Below, in pieces: positions 52,967-62,292 of a stretch of 64,000 bases of DNA (within the stretch, counting starts at the first letter, position 1; every line of letters begins with the position of its first letter). Origin of the DNA: Pleomorphochaeta sp. (lineage in GTDB: Bacteria > Spirochaetota > Spirochaetia > Sphaerochaetales > Sphaerochaetaceae); contig JAQQAS010000064.1 in NCBI GenBank assembly GCA_028532815.1, positions 37,774 through 101,773 on the forward strand. The letters run 5' to 3'. Under the pieces are notes generated by a model. It saw only the letters and a list, made by a program, of their open reading frames with translations. It searched no databases and was not told where the DNA came from. The position numbers and the translations under genes were made by a program.

Positions 52967-55054
52967 ATGCAAAAGATAAGTGATTATTTTGGCTCAATGG
53001 TATTCGGCGATGATGCTATGAGAGATAGACTTCCTAAAGATGTTTATCGTGCATTGAAAAACACAATTAGAGAAGGTAAAGAAATCGATTTAAATATTGC
53101 TAATGCTGTAGCACATGCTATGAAAGAATGGGCATTAGAGAAAGGTGCAACGCACTTTACTCACTGGTTTCAACCATTGACTGGAGTAACTGCTGAAAAG
53201 CATGATTCATTTATCAATCCAGCAAAAGATGGTAAAGTAATTTTATCATTTTCTGGTAAAAATTTAGTCCAAGGCGAACCTGATGCTTCTTCATTCCCAT
53301 CTGGTGGATTAAGAGCTACCTTTGAAGCTAGAGGTTATACAGCTTGGGATCCAACAAGTTACGCTTTTGTAAAAGATGAAACTTTGTGTATTCCAACTGC
53401 ATTCTGTTCATATAGCGGTGAAGTATTAGATAAGAAAACTCCTTTATTAAGAAGTATGGCTGCCATTGATAAAGAAGCTAAAAGAATCTTAAAATTATTT
53501 GGACACAACGTAAATAGAGTTCAAACTACTGTAGGTCCTGAACAAGAGTATTTCTTAGTAGATAAAAAATTATATAATCAAAGAATTGATTTAAAATATA
53601 CTGGTAGAACATTATTAGGAGCTAGAGCTCCTAAAGGTCAAGAATTAGATGATCATTACTTTGGTTCTTTAAAACCAAGAGTAAGTGCGTTTATGCAAGA
53701 CCTAGATAAAGAGCTTTGGAAGTTGGGCATTTATGCAAAAACTAGACATAATGAAGTATCTCCTGCACAACATGAATTAGCTCCAGTATTTACTACTACT
53801 AACGTAGCTTGCGATCATAACCAACTCACAATGGAAGTTATGAAAAAAGTTGCTGATAAACATGGTTTAGTTTGTTTATTACATGAAAAACCATTCGCTG
53901 GATTGAACGGTTCTGGTAAACACAATAACTGGTCAATCTCTACTGATACTAATATGAATCTTTTAGAACCTGGGGACAATCCTAAAGATAATGCTCAATT
54001 CTTATTATTCCTAGTTGCAGTAATTAAAGCAGTTGATGAGTATCAAACTCTTATTAGAGCAAGTGTGGCATCTCCGGGCAACGACCACCGTCTAGGTGCA
54101 AATGAAGCTCCTCCTGCAATAGTTAGCATGTTCATTGGATCAGATTTGAACGAAATATTAGAAGCAATTGCTGATGGTAGAGAAATTGATGGCAAGCAAA
54201 AAGAAAATATGCTTTTGGGTGTTGATGTATTACCAGATTTCGTAAAAGATACTACTGACAGAAATAGAACTTCTCCTTTTGCCTTTACGGGGAATAAGTT
54301 TGAACTTAGAATGCTAGGTAGTACTGCAAGTGTTTCCACTCCAAATACTGTATTAAATACAGCTGTTGCTAAAGTTTTGGAAGGTTTTGCTGATGAATTA
54401 GAAAGTGCAGATGATTTTGCTGTTGCTTTAAATGCTTTAGTAAAACGCACTTATAAAGAACACAAAAGAATTGTATTTAATGGCAATAACTACAGTGAAG
54501 AATGGGTTGCACAAGCTAAAGAGCGTGGATTGAGTAATTTAAAAACAACTGTAGAAGCTGTTGGTGCATATACTGAAAAGAAAAATATTGATTTATTTGA
54601 ACACTTTAAAGTATTATCTGCTCCAGAATTATATAGTAGAGCAACAGTATTATATGAAAATTATTCAAAAACAATAAACATTGAAGCTTTAACTTTGGTT
54701 GACATGGTAAGAAGAATGATAATCCCAGCTAGCAACAAGTATTTGAGTGAATTAGCTGGTGAGGTTTCAAAGGTAAAAAGTGTTTTACCATCCATAGATT
54801 TAAAATCACAGTTAGGTTTGATGGAATCTATTGCACAGTTACTAAATTGCTTAAGTGATAAAGTTGATGCAATGGAAGATAGTCTTATTAAAGCAAAAGC
54901 TATGGAAGATGAACATGAGAAAGCTGTTTTCTTCCAAGATAAGATATTTACTTTAATGAGCGAAATTAGATCTTTTGCAGATGAGTTAGAATTACTCGTT
55001 GATAAAGAATGTTGGCCAATACCAACTTATGGTGATCTTTTATATTCGGTTTAA
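52967..55054 (+). CDS. glnN: Glutamine synthetase, type III
   Basis: 695 residues, the size of GSIII, versus about 430 for the type I enzyme. N-terminal GSIII segment 'THFTHWFQPLTGVTAEKHDS', then 'LVQGEPDASSFPSGGLRATF', 'TTVGPEQEYFLVDKK', 'LHEKPFAGLNGSGKHNNWSI' and 'RTSPFAFTGNKFELRMLGST'. ATP-dependent ammonia assimilation. GSIII is common in Bacteroidota, clostridia and some spirochaetes. Controlled by the ANTAR-type leader upstream; asnB follows 122 bp later in the same direction. Confidence 0.97.
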   Translation: MQKISDYFGSMVFGDDAMRDRLPKDVYRALKNTIREGKEIDLNIANAVAHAMKEWALEKGATHFTHWFQPLTGVTAEKHDSFINPAKDGKVILSFSGKNLVQGEPDASSFPSGGLRATFEARGYTAWDPTSYAFVKDETLCIPTAFCSYSGEVLDKKTPLLRSMAAIDKEAKRILKLFGHNVNRVQTTVGPEQEYFLVDKKLYNQRIDLKYTGRTLLGARAPKGQELDDHYFGSLKPRVSAFMQDLDKELWKLGIYAKTRHNEVSPAQHELAPVFTTTNVACDHNQLTMEVMKKVADKHGLVCLLHEKPFAGLNGSGKHNNWSISTDTNMNLLEPGDNPKDNAQFLLFLVAVIKAVDEYQTLIRASVASPGNDHRLGANEAPPAIVSMFIGSDLNEILEAIADGREIDGKQKENMLLGVDVLPDFVKDTTDRNRTSPFAFTGNKFELRMLGSTASVSTPNTVLNTAVAKVLEGFADELESADDFAVALNALVKRTYKEHKRIVFNGNNYSEEWVAQAKERGLSNLKTTVEAVGAYTEKKNIDLFEHFKVLSAPELYSRATVLYENYSKTINIEALTLVDMVRRMIIPASNKYLSELAGEVSKVKSVLPSIDLKSQLGLMESIAQLLNCLSDKVDAMEDSLIKAKAMEDEHEKAVFFQDKIFTLMSEIRSFADELELLVDKECWPIPTYGDLLYSV

Positions 55055-55059
55055 TACTT

Positions 55060-55163
55060 TTTGTATTATTAGTGAATATGTTCAATTTTTTTAGTTTTTT
55101 GGTTGCTGCACGTTGTGTAGCAACCTTCTAGAATTTATAGGGATATGGTATTTTTATACCTTC
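55060..55163 (+). other. Cluster of hairpins between glnN and asnB
   Basis: Three small inverted repeats occur in this 122-bp gap: AATAC/GTATT near 55062, an 11-bp GGTTGCTGCAC/GTGTAGCAACC near 55101-55125 (one G-U), and GGTAT/ATACC near 55147-55160 just before the asnB ribosome-binding site. The middle one is terminator-sized but has no proper T-run, so it may cause partial termination or protect the glnN mRNA end. No A1/G4 hexaloop found here. Confidence 0.5.
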
Positions 55164-55176
55164 AAGGAGTCAAATT

Positions 55177-56841
55177 ATGTGTGGATTTGTAGGAATGTTT
55201 GATATAGAAGGCGATTCTTCTTTATATAGGGAGAGCGTCTTGAAAATGTCTAAAAAAATTAGACATAGAGGACCAGACTGGTCAGGTATTTATCAGGGAG
55301 ATAAAGTTATTTTATCTCATGAAAGATTAAGTATTGTTGACCCTTTATCTGGTAAACAGCCTTTGTACAGTAAGGATAAAAAGATTGTACTGGCTGCAAA
55401 TGGTGAAATTTATAACCATTTGGATTTAAGAGAAAAATATTGTAAGGATTATGATTTCCAAACTAATAGTGACTGTGAAATCATTATTGCTTTATATGTA
55501 ACAAAAGGGCCTGATTTTATTGAAGACTTGAATGGTATATTCTCCTTTGCTCTATATGATAGTGAAAAAGATTTCTATTTAATTGCAAGAGATCATATGG
55601 GTATTATCCCTCTATACCAAGGTTGGGATATAGATGGACATTATTATGTTGCAAGTGAATTAAAAGCTTTGGAAAGTACTTGTCCTTCAGTTTGTACTTT
55701 CCCACCAGCTAGCGTTTATGATAGTGAATCTCGTCAAGTTAAGACTTGGTATAAAAGAGATTGGATGGAATATAAAAATGTTAAAGATAACGGTGGTAGC
55801 CCTGAACTCGTTAGAAAAGCTCTTGAAGATGCTGTTAAAAGACAATTGATGAGTGATGTTCCTTACGGTGTATTGCTCTCAGGCGGTTTAGATAGTACTG
55901 TTATTTCTGCTATTGTTGCAAAATTTGCTGCTGAAAGAGTTGAAACTCATGATACTGAAAAAGCTTGGTGGCCACGTTTACATAGTTTTGCAATTGGTCT
56001 TGAAGGCTCTCCTGATTTAGCTGCTGCGAAAATTGCTGCTGATTATATTGGTACTGTTCACCATGAAGTTCACTTTACAGTTGAAGAAGCTTTAGATGCT
56101 GTTGAAGATGTAATCTATCACTTAGAAACATACGATATTACAACGGTTAGAGCAGCAACTCCAATGTATCTTTTATCTAGAGTTATTAAAAGTATGGGTA
56201 TTAAAATGGTTCTATCCGGTGAAGGTAGTGATGAATTATTTGGTGGATATCTATACTTCCACAAAGCACCTAATGCTAAAGAATTTCATGAAGAGACTGT
56301 TAGAAAGTTAAGTAAACTTCATTTATATGATTGTCTTAGAGCTAATAAATCTTTAGCTGCATGGGGAGTTGAAGGAAGAGTTCCTTTCTTAGATAAAGAG
56401 TTTATGGATGTAGCTATGAGACTAAATCCTGAATTAAAACTTTGTAATGATAGAATTGAAAAATGGGTTTTAAGAGAAGCTTTCAAAGATATTATTCCTG
56501 AAGAAGTTTGTTGGAGACAAAAAGAGCAATTCTCCGATGGTGTTGGTTATAACTGGATTGACAGTTTAAAAGCTTTAACTGATGAGTTAATTACAGATGT
56601 TCAGTTTGCAAATATTAAAAATAGATTCCCTATTAATACTCCAGCTACTAAAGAAGAAGCTTATTATAGAATTCTATTTAATAGACACTTTAAAAGTGAA
56701 GGTGCTGCATCTACAGTACCACATGAAGCTTCTGTTGCTTGTTCTACAGCAACTGCCCTTGAATGGGATGAAAGCTTTAAGAAAATGAATGAGCCTAGCG
56801 GTAGAGCTGTAAAAGCAGTTCACGAGAAAGCTTATAAATAA
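55177..56841 (+). CDS. asnB: Asparagine synthetase, glutamine-hydrolysing
   Basis: 554 residues. N-terminal nucleophile glutaminase begins Met-Cys ('CGFVGMFDIEG'; C2 catalytic) with 'RHRGPDWSG', 'LSHERLSIVD' and 'ANGEIYNH'. The C-terminal ATP-pyrophosphatase synthetase domain has the P-loop 'VLLSGGLDSTVISAI' and 'VLSGEGSDELFGGYLYF'. It makes asparagine from aspartate and glutamine. AAGGAG precedes the start. Placed next to glnN, it is probably part of the same nitrogen-controlled group. Confidence 0.96.
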   Translation: MCGFVGMFDIEGDSSLYRESVLKMSKKIRHRGPDWSGIYQGDKVILSHERLSIVDPLSGKQPLYSKDKKIVLAANGEIYNHLDLREKYCKDYDFQTNSDCEIIIALYVTKGPDFIEDLNGIFSFALYDSEKDFYLIARDHMGIIPLYQGWDIDGHYYVASELKALESTCPSVCTFPPASVYDSESRQVKTWYKRDWMEYKNVKDNGGSPELVRKALEDAVKRQLMSDVPYGVLLSGGLDSTVISAIVAKFAAERVETHDTEKAWWPRLHSFAIGLEGSPDLAAAKIAADYIGTVHHEVHFTVEEALDAVEDVIYHLETYDITTVRAATPMYLLSRVIKSMGIKMVLSGEGSDELFGGYLYFHKAPNAKEFHEETVRKLSKLHLYDCLRANKSLAAWGVEGRVPFLDKEFMDVAMRLNPELKLCNDRIEKWVLREAFKDIIPEEVCWRQKEQFSDGVGYNWIDSLKALTDELITDVQFANIKNRFPINTPATKEEAYYRILFNRHFKSEGAASTVPHEASVACSTATALEWDESFKKMNEPSGRAVKAVHEKAYK

Positions 56842-56858
56842 AATCTTATTTGTTGCTT

Positions 56859-56888
56859 CCCCTTTGTTAACTTTTGTTAGCAAAGGGG
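56859..56888 (+). terminator. Terminator after asnB
   Basis: CCCCTTTGTTAAC (56859-56871) pairs over 13 bp (one G-U) with GTTAGCAAAGGGG (56876-56888) around a TTTT loop, followed by a T-rich run. Confidence 0.88.
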
Positions 56889-57016
56889 ATTTTGTTTGCC
56901 TAATAGCTATAAGAAAAAAAGTAGATAAGCGTTTTATAAGAAAACATCATATTAGATTTTTACTCTTTTTTACTAATAGATGTTATACTTAATAAAAAAA
57001 ATAAAGAGGAGATTAA

Positions 57017-58312
57017 ATGATTAAACTGAATAAGAAAATTCTTTGTATTATTCTCTTATTATTCTTTTTGCCTTTTGATATATTTTCCTCTTCTTATTAT
57101 TATGAATCTTTAGAAAATGATGAGAAAATCATATATAATGATATCTATAAATCTTTAATTAAAAAAGAAGAATATCTTGAAGTTGGTAATATTGATTTTG
57201 ATCTTTTAAGTAAAATATATTTTTTTGTATTGAATGATTATCCTGCACTTTTTTATGTTAGTGAAACTCTTAATTATTCTTCATCACTTTTAGAGGATAA
57301 ACTCATTTCTGCTAAAATAATTTTTAACTATAAGGATATAGATGATATATCAATTAATAAAAAGCAAGAAGAATTGAATTCTATTTTAGATAAAATCGAA
57401 CAGGATGTAGTAGGGTATTCGGATTTTGAGATTGTAAAATATGTATATGATTATTTAATTAATAATTCCTATTATGATCAAAATTTCCGAGATCAATCTT
57501 TATTAAGTATTTTATTAGATAATATTGGGCTATGTACCTCCTATGCTAAATCATTCAAATTTATTATGGATCATTTCGATATTGAATGTTTATTAGTTGA
57601 AGGTAAATTTGTAAATCAAGAAGAAAGTCATGTCTGGAATATGGTTAAATTAGATGACTCTTGGTACCATGTTGATGTTACCCAAGGAGATGCTACAAAT
57701 AGATTTGTAGACTATTCTTATCTCTGTATAACTGATAAACAAATCCAAAAAGATCATATAATTTTATCAAATGTAACTCTCCCTAAAGCGAATGCTACAT
57801 CTTATTTCTATCTTAAAAATAGGGGAGCTTATTTTACTTCTTTTGATAAACAAAAAGTAGAAAATGGTATAGATAAGTATATTGAAAATAATGAAAATAT
57901 ATTTATTTTATCTTTTGAAAATAGCTTATCTTTTAAACAAGCTAAACAATATTTAATTGATGAAAATGGCTTTTCAAAGATATTATTGATTAATGGGTAT
58001 CAATCAAATGTAATCAATTATTATGAAAATGATTTGAATAATACTCTCATAATTATAAATGAAAAAAAAATGATCCCAATTGATATTATCTATTTTAAAC
58101 AATACTCTATTTCTATTTTAAAAAACAAAATTAAGGAAGTTTACAAATCTGGGAATAAAACATTCAATTTATTATTTGATCAAAAAGAGGATTATAATTC
58201 TGCAATAAAATATTTATTTGATGAAAAAAACATTTTTAATATTATTGAAGATATAAATTCAATTGATATGATATATTACCAAGATGTTTTTAGAATTGAT
58301 TTTGAAATCTAA
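57017..58312 (+). CDS. Secreted protein with transglutaminase-like domain
   Basis: 431 residues. Signal peptide (to about residue 24, 'FLPFDIFSS'). A transglutaminase-like core at about 135-225 carries a complete Cys-His-Asp triad: C173 in 'NIGLCTSYAKSF', H205 in 'EESHVWNMVKL' and D220 in 'WYHVDVTQGD'. Bacterial members are often cysteine proteases or amidases acting on cell-surface proteins. The C-terminal 180 residues are a strand/helix domain I do not recognise. AGGAG precedes the start; the 3' end overlaps the convergent DUF3795 gene by 4 bp. Confidence 0.85.
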   Translation: MIKLNKKILCIILLLFFLPFDIFSSSYYYESLENDEKIIYNDIYKSLIKKEEYLEVGNIDFDLLSKIYFFVLNDYPALFYVSETLNYSSSLLEDKLISAKIIFNYKDIDDISINKKQEELNSILDKIEQDVVGYSDFEIVKYVYDYLINNSYYDQNFRDQSLLSILLDNIGLCTSYAKSFKFIMDHFDIECLLVEGKFVNQEESHVWNMVKLDDSWYHVDVTQGDATNRFVDYSYLCITDKQIQKDHIILSNVTLPKANATSYFYLKNRGAYFTSFDKQKVENGIDKYIENNENIFILSFENSLSFKQAKQYLIDENGFSKILLINGYQSNVINYYENDLNNTLIIINEKKMIPIDIIYFKQYSISILKNKIKEVYKSGNKTFNLLFDQKEDYNSAIKYLFDEKNIFNIIEDINSIDMIYYQDVFRIDFEI

Positions 58313-58623
58313 TGTGAATCTTTTTTTAAAGTTCCAATTTCCAAAAATTTATTTATACCATGCCTCCAATAATTTAAATTGATTAGACGCTCTCCACTAT
58401 CTCCGTGATCTTTACTATTGAAAGCTTGAGTTAATTTTTCACAAGGAAGATTTTGACATTCTCCGCAGTGATTATATTCCTTTTCAATAGCACATTTAGC
58501 AATTTCACACTCACCCCAAAAAGGATTTGCATTAGAATCTTTACAGCCTTTGCAATTCATTTTATCTTTCCAATCACAAGAAAGACAATAGGTTCCGCAT
58601 TTTCCCATATAATTATTATCCAT
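58309..58623 (-). CDS. DUF3795-like cysteine-rich protein
   Basis: 104 residues with eleven cysteines, arranged as 'GKCGTYCLSCDWKD', 'NCKGCKDSN', 'GECEIAKCAIEK' and 'HCGECQNLPCEKL'. This spacing is that of DUF3795, small proteins thought to bind zinc or an Fe-S cluster; function unknown. Acts in the cytoplasm (no signal). Convergent with the transglutaminase gene; an AAGGG ribosome-binding site precedes the ATG. Confidence 0.8.
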   Translation of the reverse strand: MDNNYMGKCGTYCLSCDWKDKMNCKGCKDSNANPFWGECEIAKCAIEKEYNHCGECQNLPCEKLTQAFNSKDHGDSGERLINLNYWRHGINKFLEIGTLKKDSH

Positions 58624-58697
58624 TGATTATTACCCTTTTTAATGAAGTGTTACATAGTTTACATTAAAGAATAATCTTTTTACAAAGACAAATAAAA

Positions 58698-58727
58698 GTC
58701 CCAAAGTATAATTTTATACAATGGGAC
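58698..58727 (-). terminator. Terminator after amt
   Basis: On the minus strand, GTCCCA..GTATAA pairs with TTATAC..TGGGAC (58727-58698), followed by TTTTATTT. Confidence 0.82.
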
Positions 58728-58750
58728 AGTTGATTAGGCATTAATTAAAC

Positions 58751-60421
58751 TTAGTCTTCTTGAAGGGCTGCATAGCCTTCTTCGCCAGTTCTAACTTTAA
58801 TTACATTATCAACATTATATATGAACATTTTTCCATCTCCATAATGTCCTGTATATAATGTATTTTTTACAGTTTCCACAACAGTTTTCACGGGGACTTT
58901 AGAAACTACAACCTCAACTTTGATTTTAGGTAATAACGTCATATCAACTGGAACACCACGATATAATTCAGTTACACCTTTTTGCATACCACAACCCATA
59001 ACATTTGTTAGAGTTAAACCAGTTACCTCTATATCGTTTAAAGCTTTCTTTAAATCAGGGAACTTGCTTCTCTTAGTAAGAATTACAATCTTAGTAAATG
59101 TGGATTTAGCATCTCTCTTGTCAACGACTTTAACAGCTTTTTCTTTTGCCTCTACAGGTAAACCTTCTTCCTCAACATCTATTTCGGTTCCAGCCCCTGT
59201 TACGATTGGCATAAAGTCGGCATAAGCATTATCTAATCCATGTTCTTCTAAGTCTAGTCCAGCAATTTCTTCTTTTGCACTAACTCTTAATCCAACTGTT
59301 TTTTTGATTACTGTGAATACTATAGCCATTGTAATAGCAACCCAAGCTATTACAGCAGCAACACCAATTATTTGTGTTATGAGTAATGATGCTCCTCCAC
59401 CGTATAGTAATCCACCATCTACAGCTAAAAATCCTGTTAGAATTGTACCTAAGGCACCACAAACACCATGAACTGAGAAAGCTCCAACTGGATCATCTAT
59501 TTTTAATTTATTTTCAACAAATTCAATTGAATAAACTACAGCAATACCACTTAAAATACCAATTATAATTGCACCTAAAGGTGATACTGCGTCACAACCT
59601 GCTGTAATACCTACTAAACCTGCTAATGCACCATTCAATGTCATAGAAACATCTGGTTTCTTATATTTAATCCAGGTTACACACATTGTTGTGGTTGCAG
59701 CTACAGCTGCTGCTAAGTTAGTTGTAATAAAGATTTTTGCAGTACTTAATATTGTATCATCACCTGTCAAGCTAACAGTTGAGCCACCATTGAATCCAAA
59801 CCAACAAAACCAAAGAATGAATACACCAAGTGCACCAAGAGTTAAACTGTGACCAGGAATAGCTTTTGCTTTTCCTTCCTCACTGAATTTTCCAATTCTA
59901 GGTCCTAATAATTTAGCACCTACTAATGCTGCAACTCCACCAACCATATGTACTGCAGTTGAACCTGCAAAATCGTGGAATCCCATTTCAGCTAACCAGC
60001 CACCACCCCAAATCCAGTGACCACTAATTGGATAAATTAGAGCACTGATAATAATAGAGTAAATACAGTATGATGAGAATTTTGTTCTTTCTGCCATTGC
60101 TCCAGAAACAATTGTTGCAGCTGTTGCACAGAATACTGTTTGGAAAATTAAGAAAGCAAATGTTGGATAAGATGATGAGTAATCATTTTGAACAAAAAAG
60201 TCAGGAGTTCCGATAAATTTGCCTGTTCCAAACATTAATCCAAAGCCAATTATATAAAAAACTATAGTACCTAATGAGAAGTCCATTAAGTTTTTCATAA
60301 TAATATTTCCGCTGTTCTTTGCACGAGTAAAACCCGTCTCAACCATTGCAAACCCAGCTTGCATAAAAAATACTAGAACCGCGCCTAATAAGACCCATAA
60401 GGTGTCTACTGATGAATACAT
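58751..60421 (-). CDS. amt: Ammonium transporter fused to a PII signalling domain
   Basis: 556 residues from the ATG at 60421 with GGAGGGG upstream. The longer frame to 60478 runs through a terminator hairpin and is not used. Residues about 1-400 are an Amt channel of eleven helices with 'GFAMVETGFTRAKNSGNIIM' and the pore His residues in 'FAGSTAVHMVGG' and 'GAFSVHGVCGALG'. After a linker, residues about 445-556 are a complete PII (GlnB/GlnK) domain: 'GCGMQKGVTELYRGVPVDMT', 'LLPKIKVEVVV', 'TGHYGDGKMFIYNVDNVIKV' and 'RTGEEG'. The T-loop position usually holding uridylylated Tyr51 is not Tyr (RGVPV instead of RGAEY), so control is probably by ATP/ADP/2-oxoglutarate only. Confidence 0.96.
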   Translation of the reverse strand: MYSSVDTLWVLLGAVLVFFMQAGFAMVETGFTRAKNSGNIIMKNLMDFSLGTIVFYIIGFGLMFGTGKFIGTPDFFVQNDYSSSYPTFAFLIFQTVFCATAATIVSGAMAERTKFSSYCIYSIIISALIYPISGHWIWGGGWLAEMGFHDFAGSTAVHMVGGVAALVGAKLLGPRIGKFSEEGKAKAIPGHSLTLGALGVFILWFCWFGFNGGSTVSLTGDDTILSTAKIFITTNLAAAVAATTTMCVTWIKYKKPDVSMTLNGALAGLVGITAGCDAVSPLGAIIIGILSGIAVVYSIEFVENKLKIDDPVGAFSVHGVCGALGTILTGFLAVDGGLLYGGGASLLITQIIGVAAVIAWVAITMAIVFTVIKKTVGLRVSAKEEIAGLDLEEHGLDNAYADFMPIVTGAGTEIDVEEEGLPVEAKEKAVKVVDKRDAKSTFTKIVILTKRSKFPDLKKALNDIEVTGLTLTNVMGCGMQKGVTELYRGVPVDMTLLPKIKVEVVVSKVPVKTVVETVKNTLYTGHYGDGKMFIYNVDNVIKVRTGEEGYAALQED

Positions 60422-60436
60422 TTTTCCCCTCCATGA

Positions 60437-60482
60437 AATAAAAAGGCGTGTGATCCAATTTAATGAATCACACGCCATTGTG
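60437..60482 (-). promoter_or_regulatory. ANTAR-type attenuator, second module of the amt leader
   Basis: Minus strand: CACA-ATGGCG-TGTG (60482-60469), 4-bp stem with hexaloop A1/G4. Its 3' arm is shared with the terminator GGCGTGTGAT/ATCACACGCC (60476-60467 with 60454-60445, perfect 10 bp), followed by TTTTTATTT. It lies just before the amt ribosome-binding site. Confidence 0.75.
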
Positions 60483-60546
60483 TGGTATTTATTCGAAATG
60501 AATCGAAAAACAAAATGATAAAAAAAAGATTGCCTATAGGTTATAC

Positions 60547-60591
60547 AAAAAAAAGACGGTGCAAGATATTATTCCTGCATCGCCTTTGATG
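60547..60591 (-). promoter_or_regulatory. ANTAR-type attenuator, first module of the amt leader
   Basis: Minus strand: CATC-AAAGGC-GATG (60591-60578), 4-bp stem with hexaloop A1/G4, identical loop to glnN. Shared arm with the terminator GGCGATGCA/TGCACCGTC (60584-60576 with 60563-60555, one mismatch and one G-U), followed by eight T residues (60554-60547). Confidence 0.83.
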
Positions 60592-60602
60592 TATATATAT
60601 TT

Positions 60603-60629
60603 TTTATAGATTTATTCTTTTTTTGTCAA
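60603..60629 (-). promoter_or_regulatory. amt promoter
   Basis: Minus strand: TTGACA (60629-60624). A -10 TATAAA follows at 60608-60603 with a short 15-bp spacer. The start would fall a few bases before the first hexaloop hairpin, as at glnN. Confidence 0.5.
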
Positions 60630-60736
60630 TACAAAAAATGTATTTTTTATGAATAAATATTTACTACAATTTTTAATTACTTATATAATAACTAATTAGT
60701 TTTTAGAATAATTTTTTAGAAATATATTTTAATCAT

Positions 60737-61492
60737 TTAAAATTTACTTAAAAGTAAATTAATATTACCTTTCAACATGTTATATAAAGCTTCATTTTCA
60801 TTAGTATCTGGAAAGTTTCTCCAAATAATTAATGTTGATTGATCATTAACTTCTTTGAGAGGGGTTGCTATTGGATTGTGAATGTTATCAATGATTAGAG
60901 ATTTTCCTAATTTAGAAACTTCATTGATATTTTCAGGGGTAACTGAATTTGGTCCAAAACTTCCAACAACATTTAATCCAAGTGACTTGGCAAATGCAAC
61001 TTGGTGAAAATGTACATATGCTGGAATTTTATCAATTCCTTTTTCTTTGATTTCTTCTCTCGCATTTATAAAAAGTTGTTCAATTTTATCCACCCTAATT
61101 TTACTTTTTTCTTTAGTATTATATTTTGAACTAATTTTTGCAGCTTGTTCTTTGATATTATCGAGTGAATTTACTGTAGTGATTTGGAGTTTAATTTCAT
61201 CATCAATAAGATTGTTTGTTAAAGTTTCCATCATAGATTCATATCCTGCATAGACAAAAGCTTTGCTCTTTTGGATAGTTTTTATATCACTTGGAAGAAT
61301 TTCATATTCTGGTGGATGAGTTAAATTTGCAGGAGCAATACTAACAACATTATCGAGTCCTCCAACATAAGCAAATGATGCACACCAACTTGTACTAGCA
61401 ACATATGAAGATGTATCTTCTTTTGTTCCTTGAGCGAAAAGAGAAAAACTGATCAATGAAATCAGAATTGTAAAAAGTAGTCTTTTTTTCAT
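60737..61492 (-). CDS. Metal ABC transporter substrate-binding protein (ZnuA/cluster A-I type)
   Basis: 251 residues. Signal peptide ends 'SLFA', then QGTKEDTSS. The fold segments are those of zinc/manganese binders: 'TSWCASFAYVGGLDNVVSIA', metal-ligand His in 'LTHPPEYEILPSD', a second in 'AYVHFHQVAFAKSLGL', and an acidic end ligand region. It lacks the His-rich loop of typical ZnuA and is short for the family (about 290), so the metal is uncertain (Zn or Mn). Last gene of the operon; overlaps the permease by 4 bp. Confidence 0.85.
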   Translation of the reverse strand: MKKRLLFTILISLISFSLFAQGTKEDTSSYVASTSWCASFAYVGGLDNVVSIAPANLTHPPEYEILPSDIKTIQKSKAFVYAGYESMMETLTNNLIDDEIKLQITTVNSLDNIKEQAAKISSKYNTKEKSKIRVDKIEQLFINAREEIKEKGIDKIPAYVHFHQVAFAKSLGLNVVGSFGPNSVTPENINEVSKLGKSLIIDNIHNPIATPLKEVNDQSTLIIWRNFPDTNENEALYNMLKGNINLLLSKF

Positions 61493-62292
61493 TTTAAATT
61501 CCTTATTTTAATATTTTTTATTATTGAAATAACTATATATAAAGCAACTGCGATAATAGCTATCGTAGCGCTAAGTGGCAGATTAAAGTAAAGTGTTGTA
61601 AAAAAACCAGATATTGAGAGGATAAATCCGAAAACTGATGAATATATAAATAATGATTTTGTAGCTTTACTAACTCTTGTTGCAATAAGAACTGGAAGAA
61701 TTAGTAGAGCATCTATTAATAAAGCTCCAATTAATCTCATAGCTAGAGCAACACAAAGAGCTATGATAATTACCATGAAGTTATAATTTAACTCAACTTT
61801 AACTCCAAGGCTTCTAGCAATAGATTTATCAAAGAATATTGAGACAATGTTATTAAAATTTAGTATTAAATATAATATTACTGTAATGGTTAAAATAGCT
61901 AAAATTGTTAAATCTAAATAACTAAGGGCAAATGGAGAGCCCCAAAGAAGTTGGAGAGAGTCTTTTGCAGGGACATTAAATGTATGCATTAACAATGAAG
62001 CTAAACCCATAGTAAATACCATGGCCGCAGCTGAAGAAAAAGAATTCGAACTTGGAATTTTAATAATTAGTAAAACAACGATTAAGTTAACTAATATTAT
62101 AATAGGTAAAGTTGGAAGGCTTAATGCTAGAGCTAAGGCTCCCCCTAGTATAACACCATGCATCAAAGCATACCTTAGAGGAACTAAATCTAATCTCAAT
62201 ACCATAACCCCGCAAAGGGGAAATGAAATTGATGATAATATTATAGCTATAAAAGCTTTAAAAATTGGCTCTAAGGTTAATAAGCTAAGCAT
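61489..62292 (-). CDS. Metal ABC transporter permease (ZnuB type)
   Basis: 267 residues with about eight helices, ABC-3 family. 'LRLDLVPLRYALMHGVILGG' and 'ARSLGVKVELNYNFMVIIIA' are diagnostic, the latter being the usual 'A...G' motif contacting the ATPase. It overlaps the ATPase gene by 8 bp. Confidence 0.92.
   Translation of the reverse strand: MLSLLTLEPIFKAFIAIILSSISFPLCGVMVLRLDLVPLRYALMHGVILGGALALALSLPTLPIIILVNLIVVLLIIKIPSSNSFSSAAAMVFTMGLASLLMHTFNVPAKDSLQLLWGSPFALSYLDLTILAILTITVILYLILNFNNIVSIFFDKSIARSLGVKVELNYNFMVIIIALCVALAMRLIGALLIDALLILPVLIATRVSKATKSLFIYSSVFGFILSISGFFTTLYFNLPLSATIAIIAVALYIVISIIKNIKIRNLK

Noticed and set aside
60422..60478. Longer N-terminus for the ammonium transporter (start at 60478)
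   Set aside because: The extra 19 residues are encoded by the attenuator stem and its T-run; the internal ATG at 60421 has a GGAGGGG ribosome-binding site and fits the family N-terminus.
60492..60507. Plus-strand hexaloop hairpin TTCGA-AATGAA-TCGAA
   Set aside because: It has A1 and G4, but on the strand opposite to amt, with no terminator sharing an arm and no gene downstream; taken as chance.
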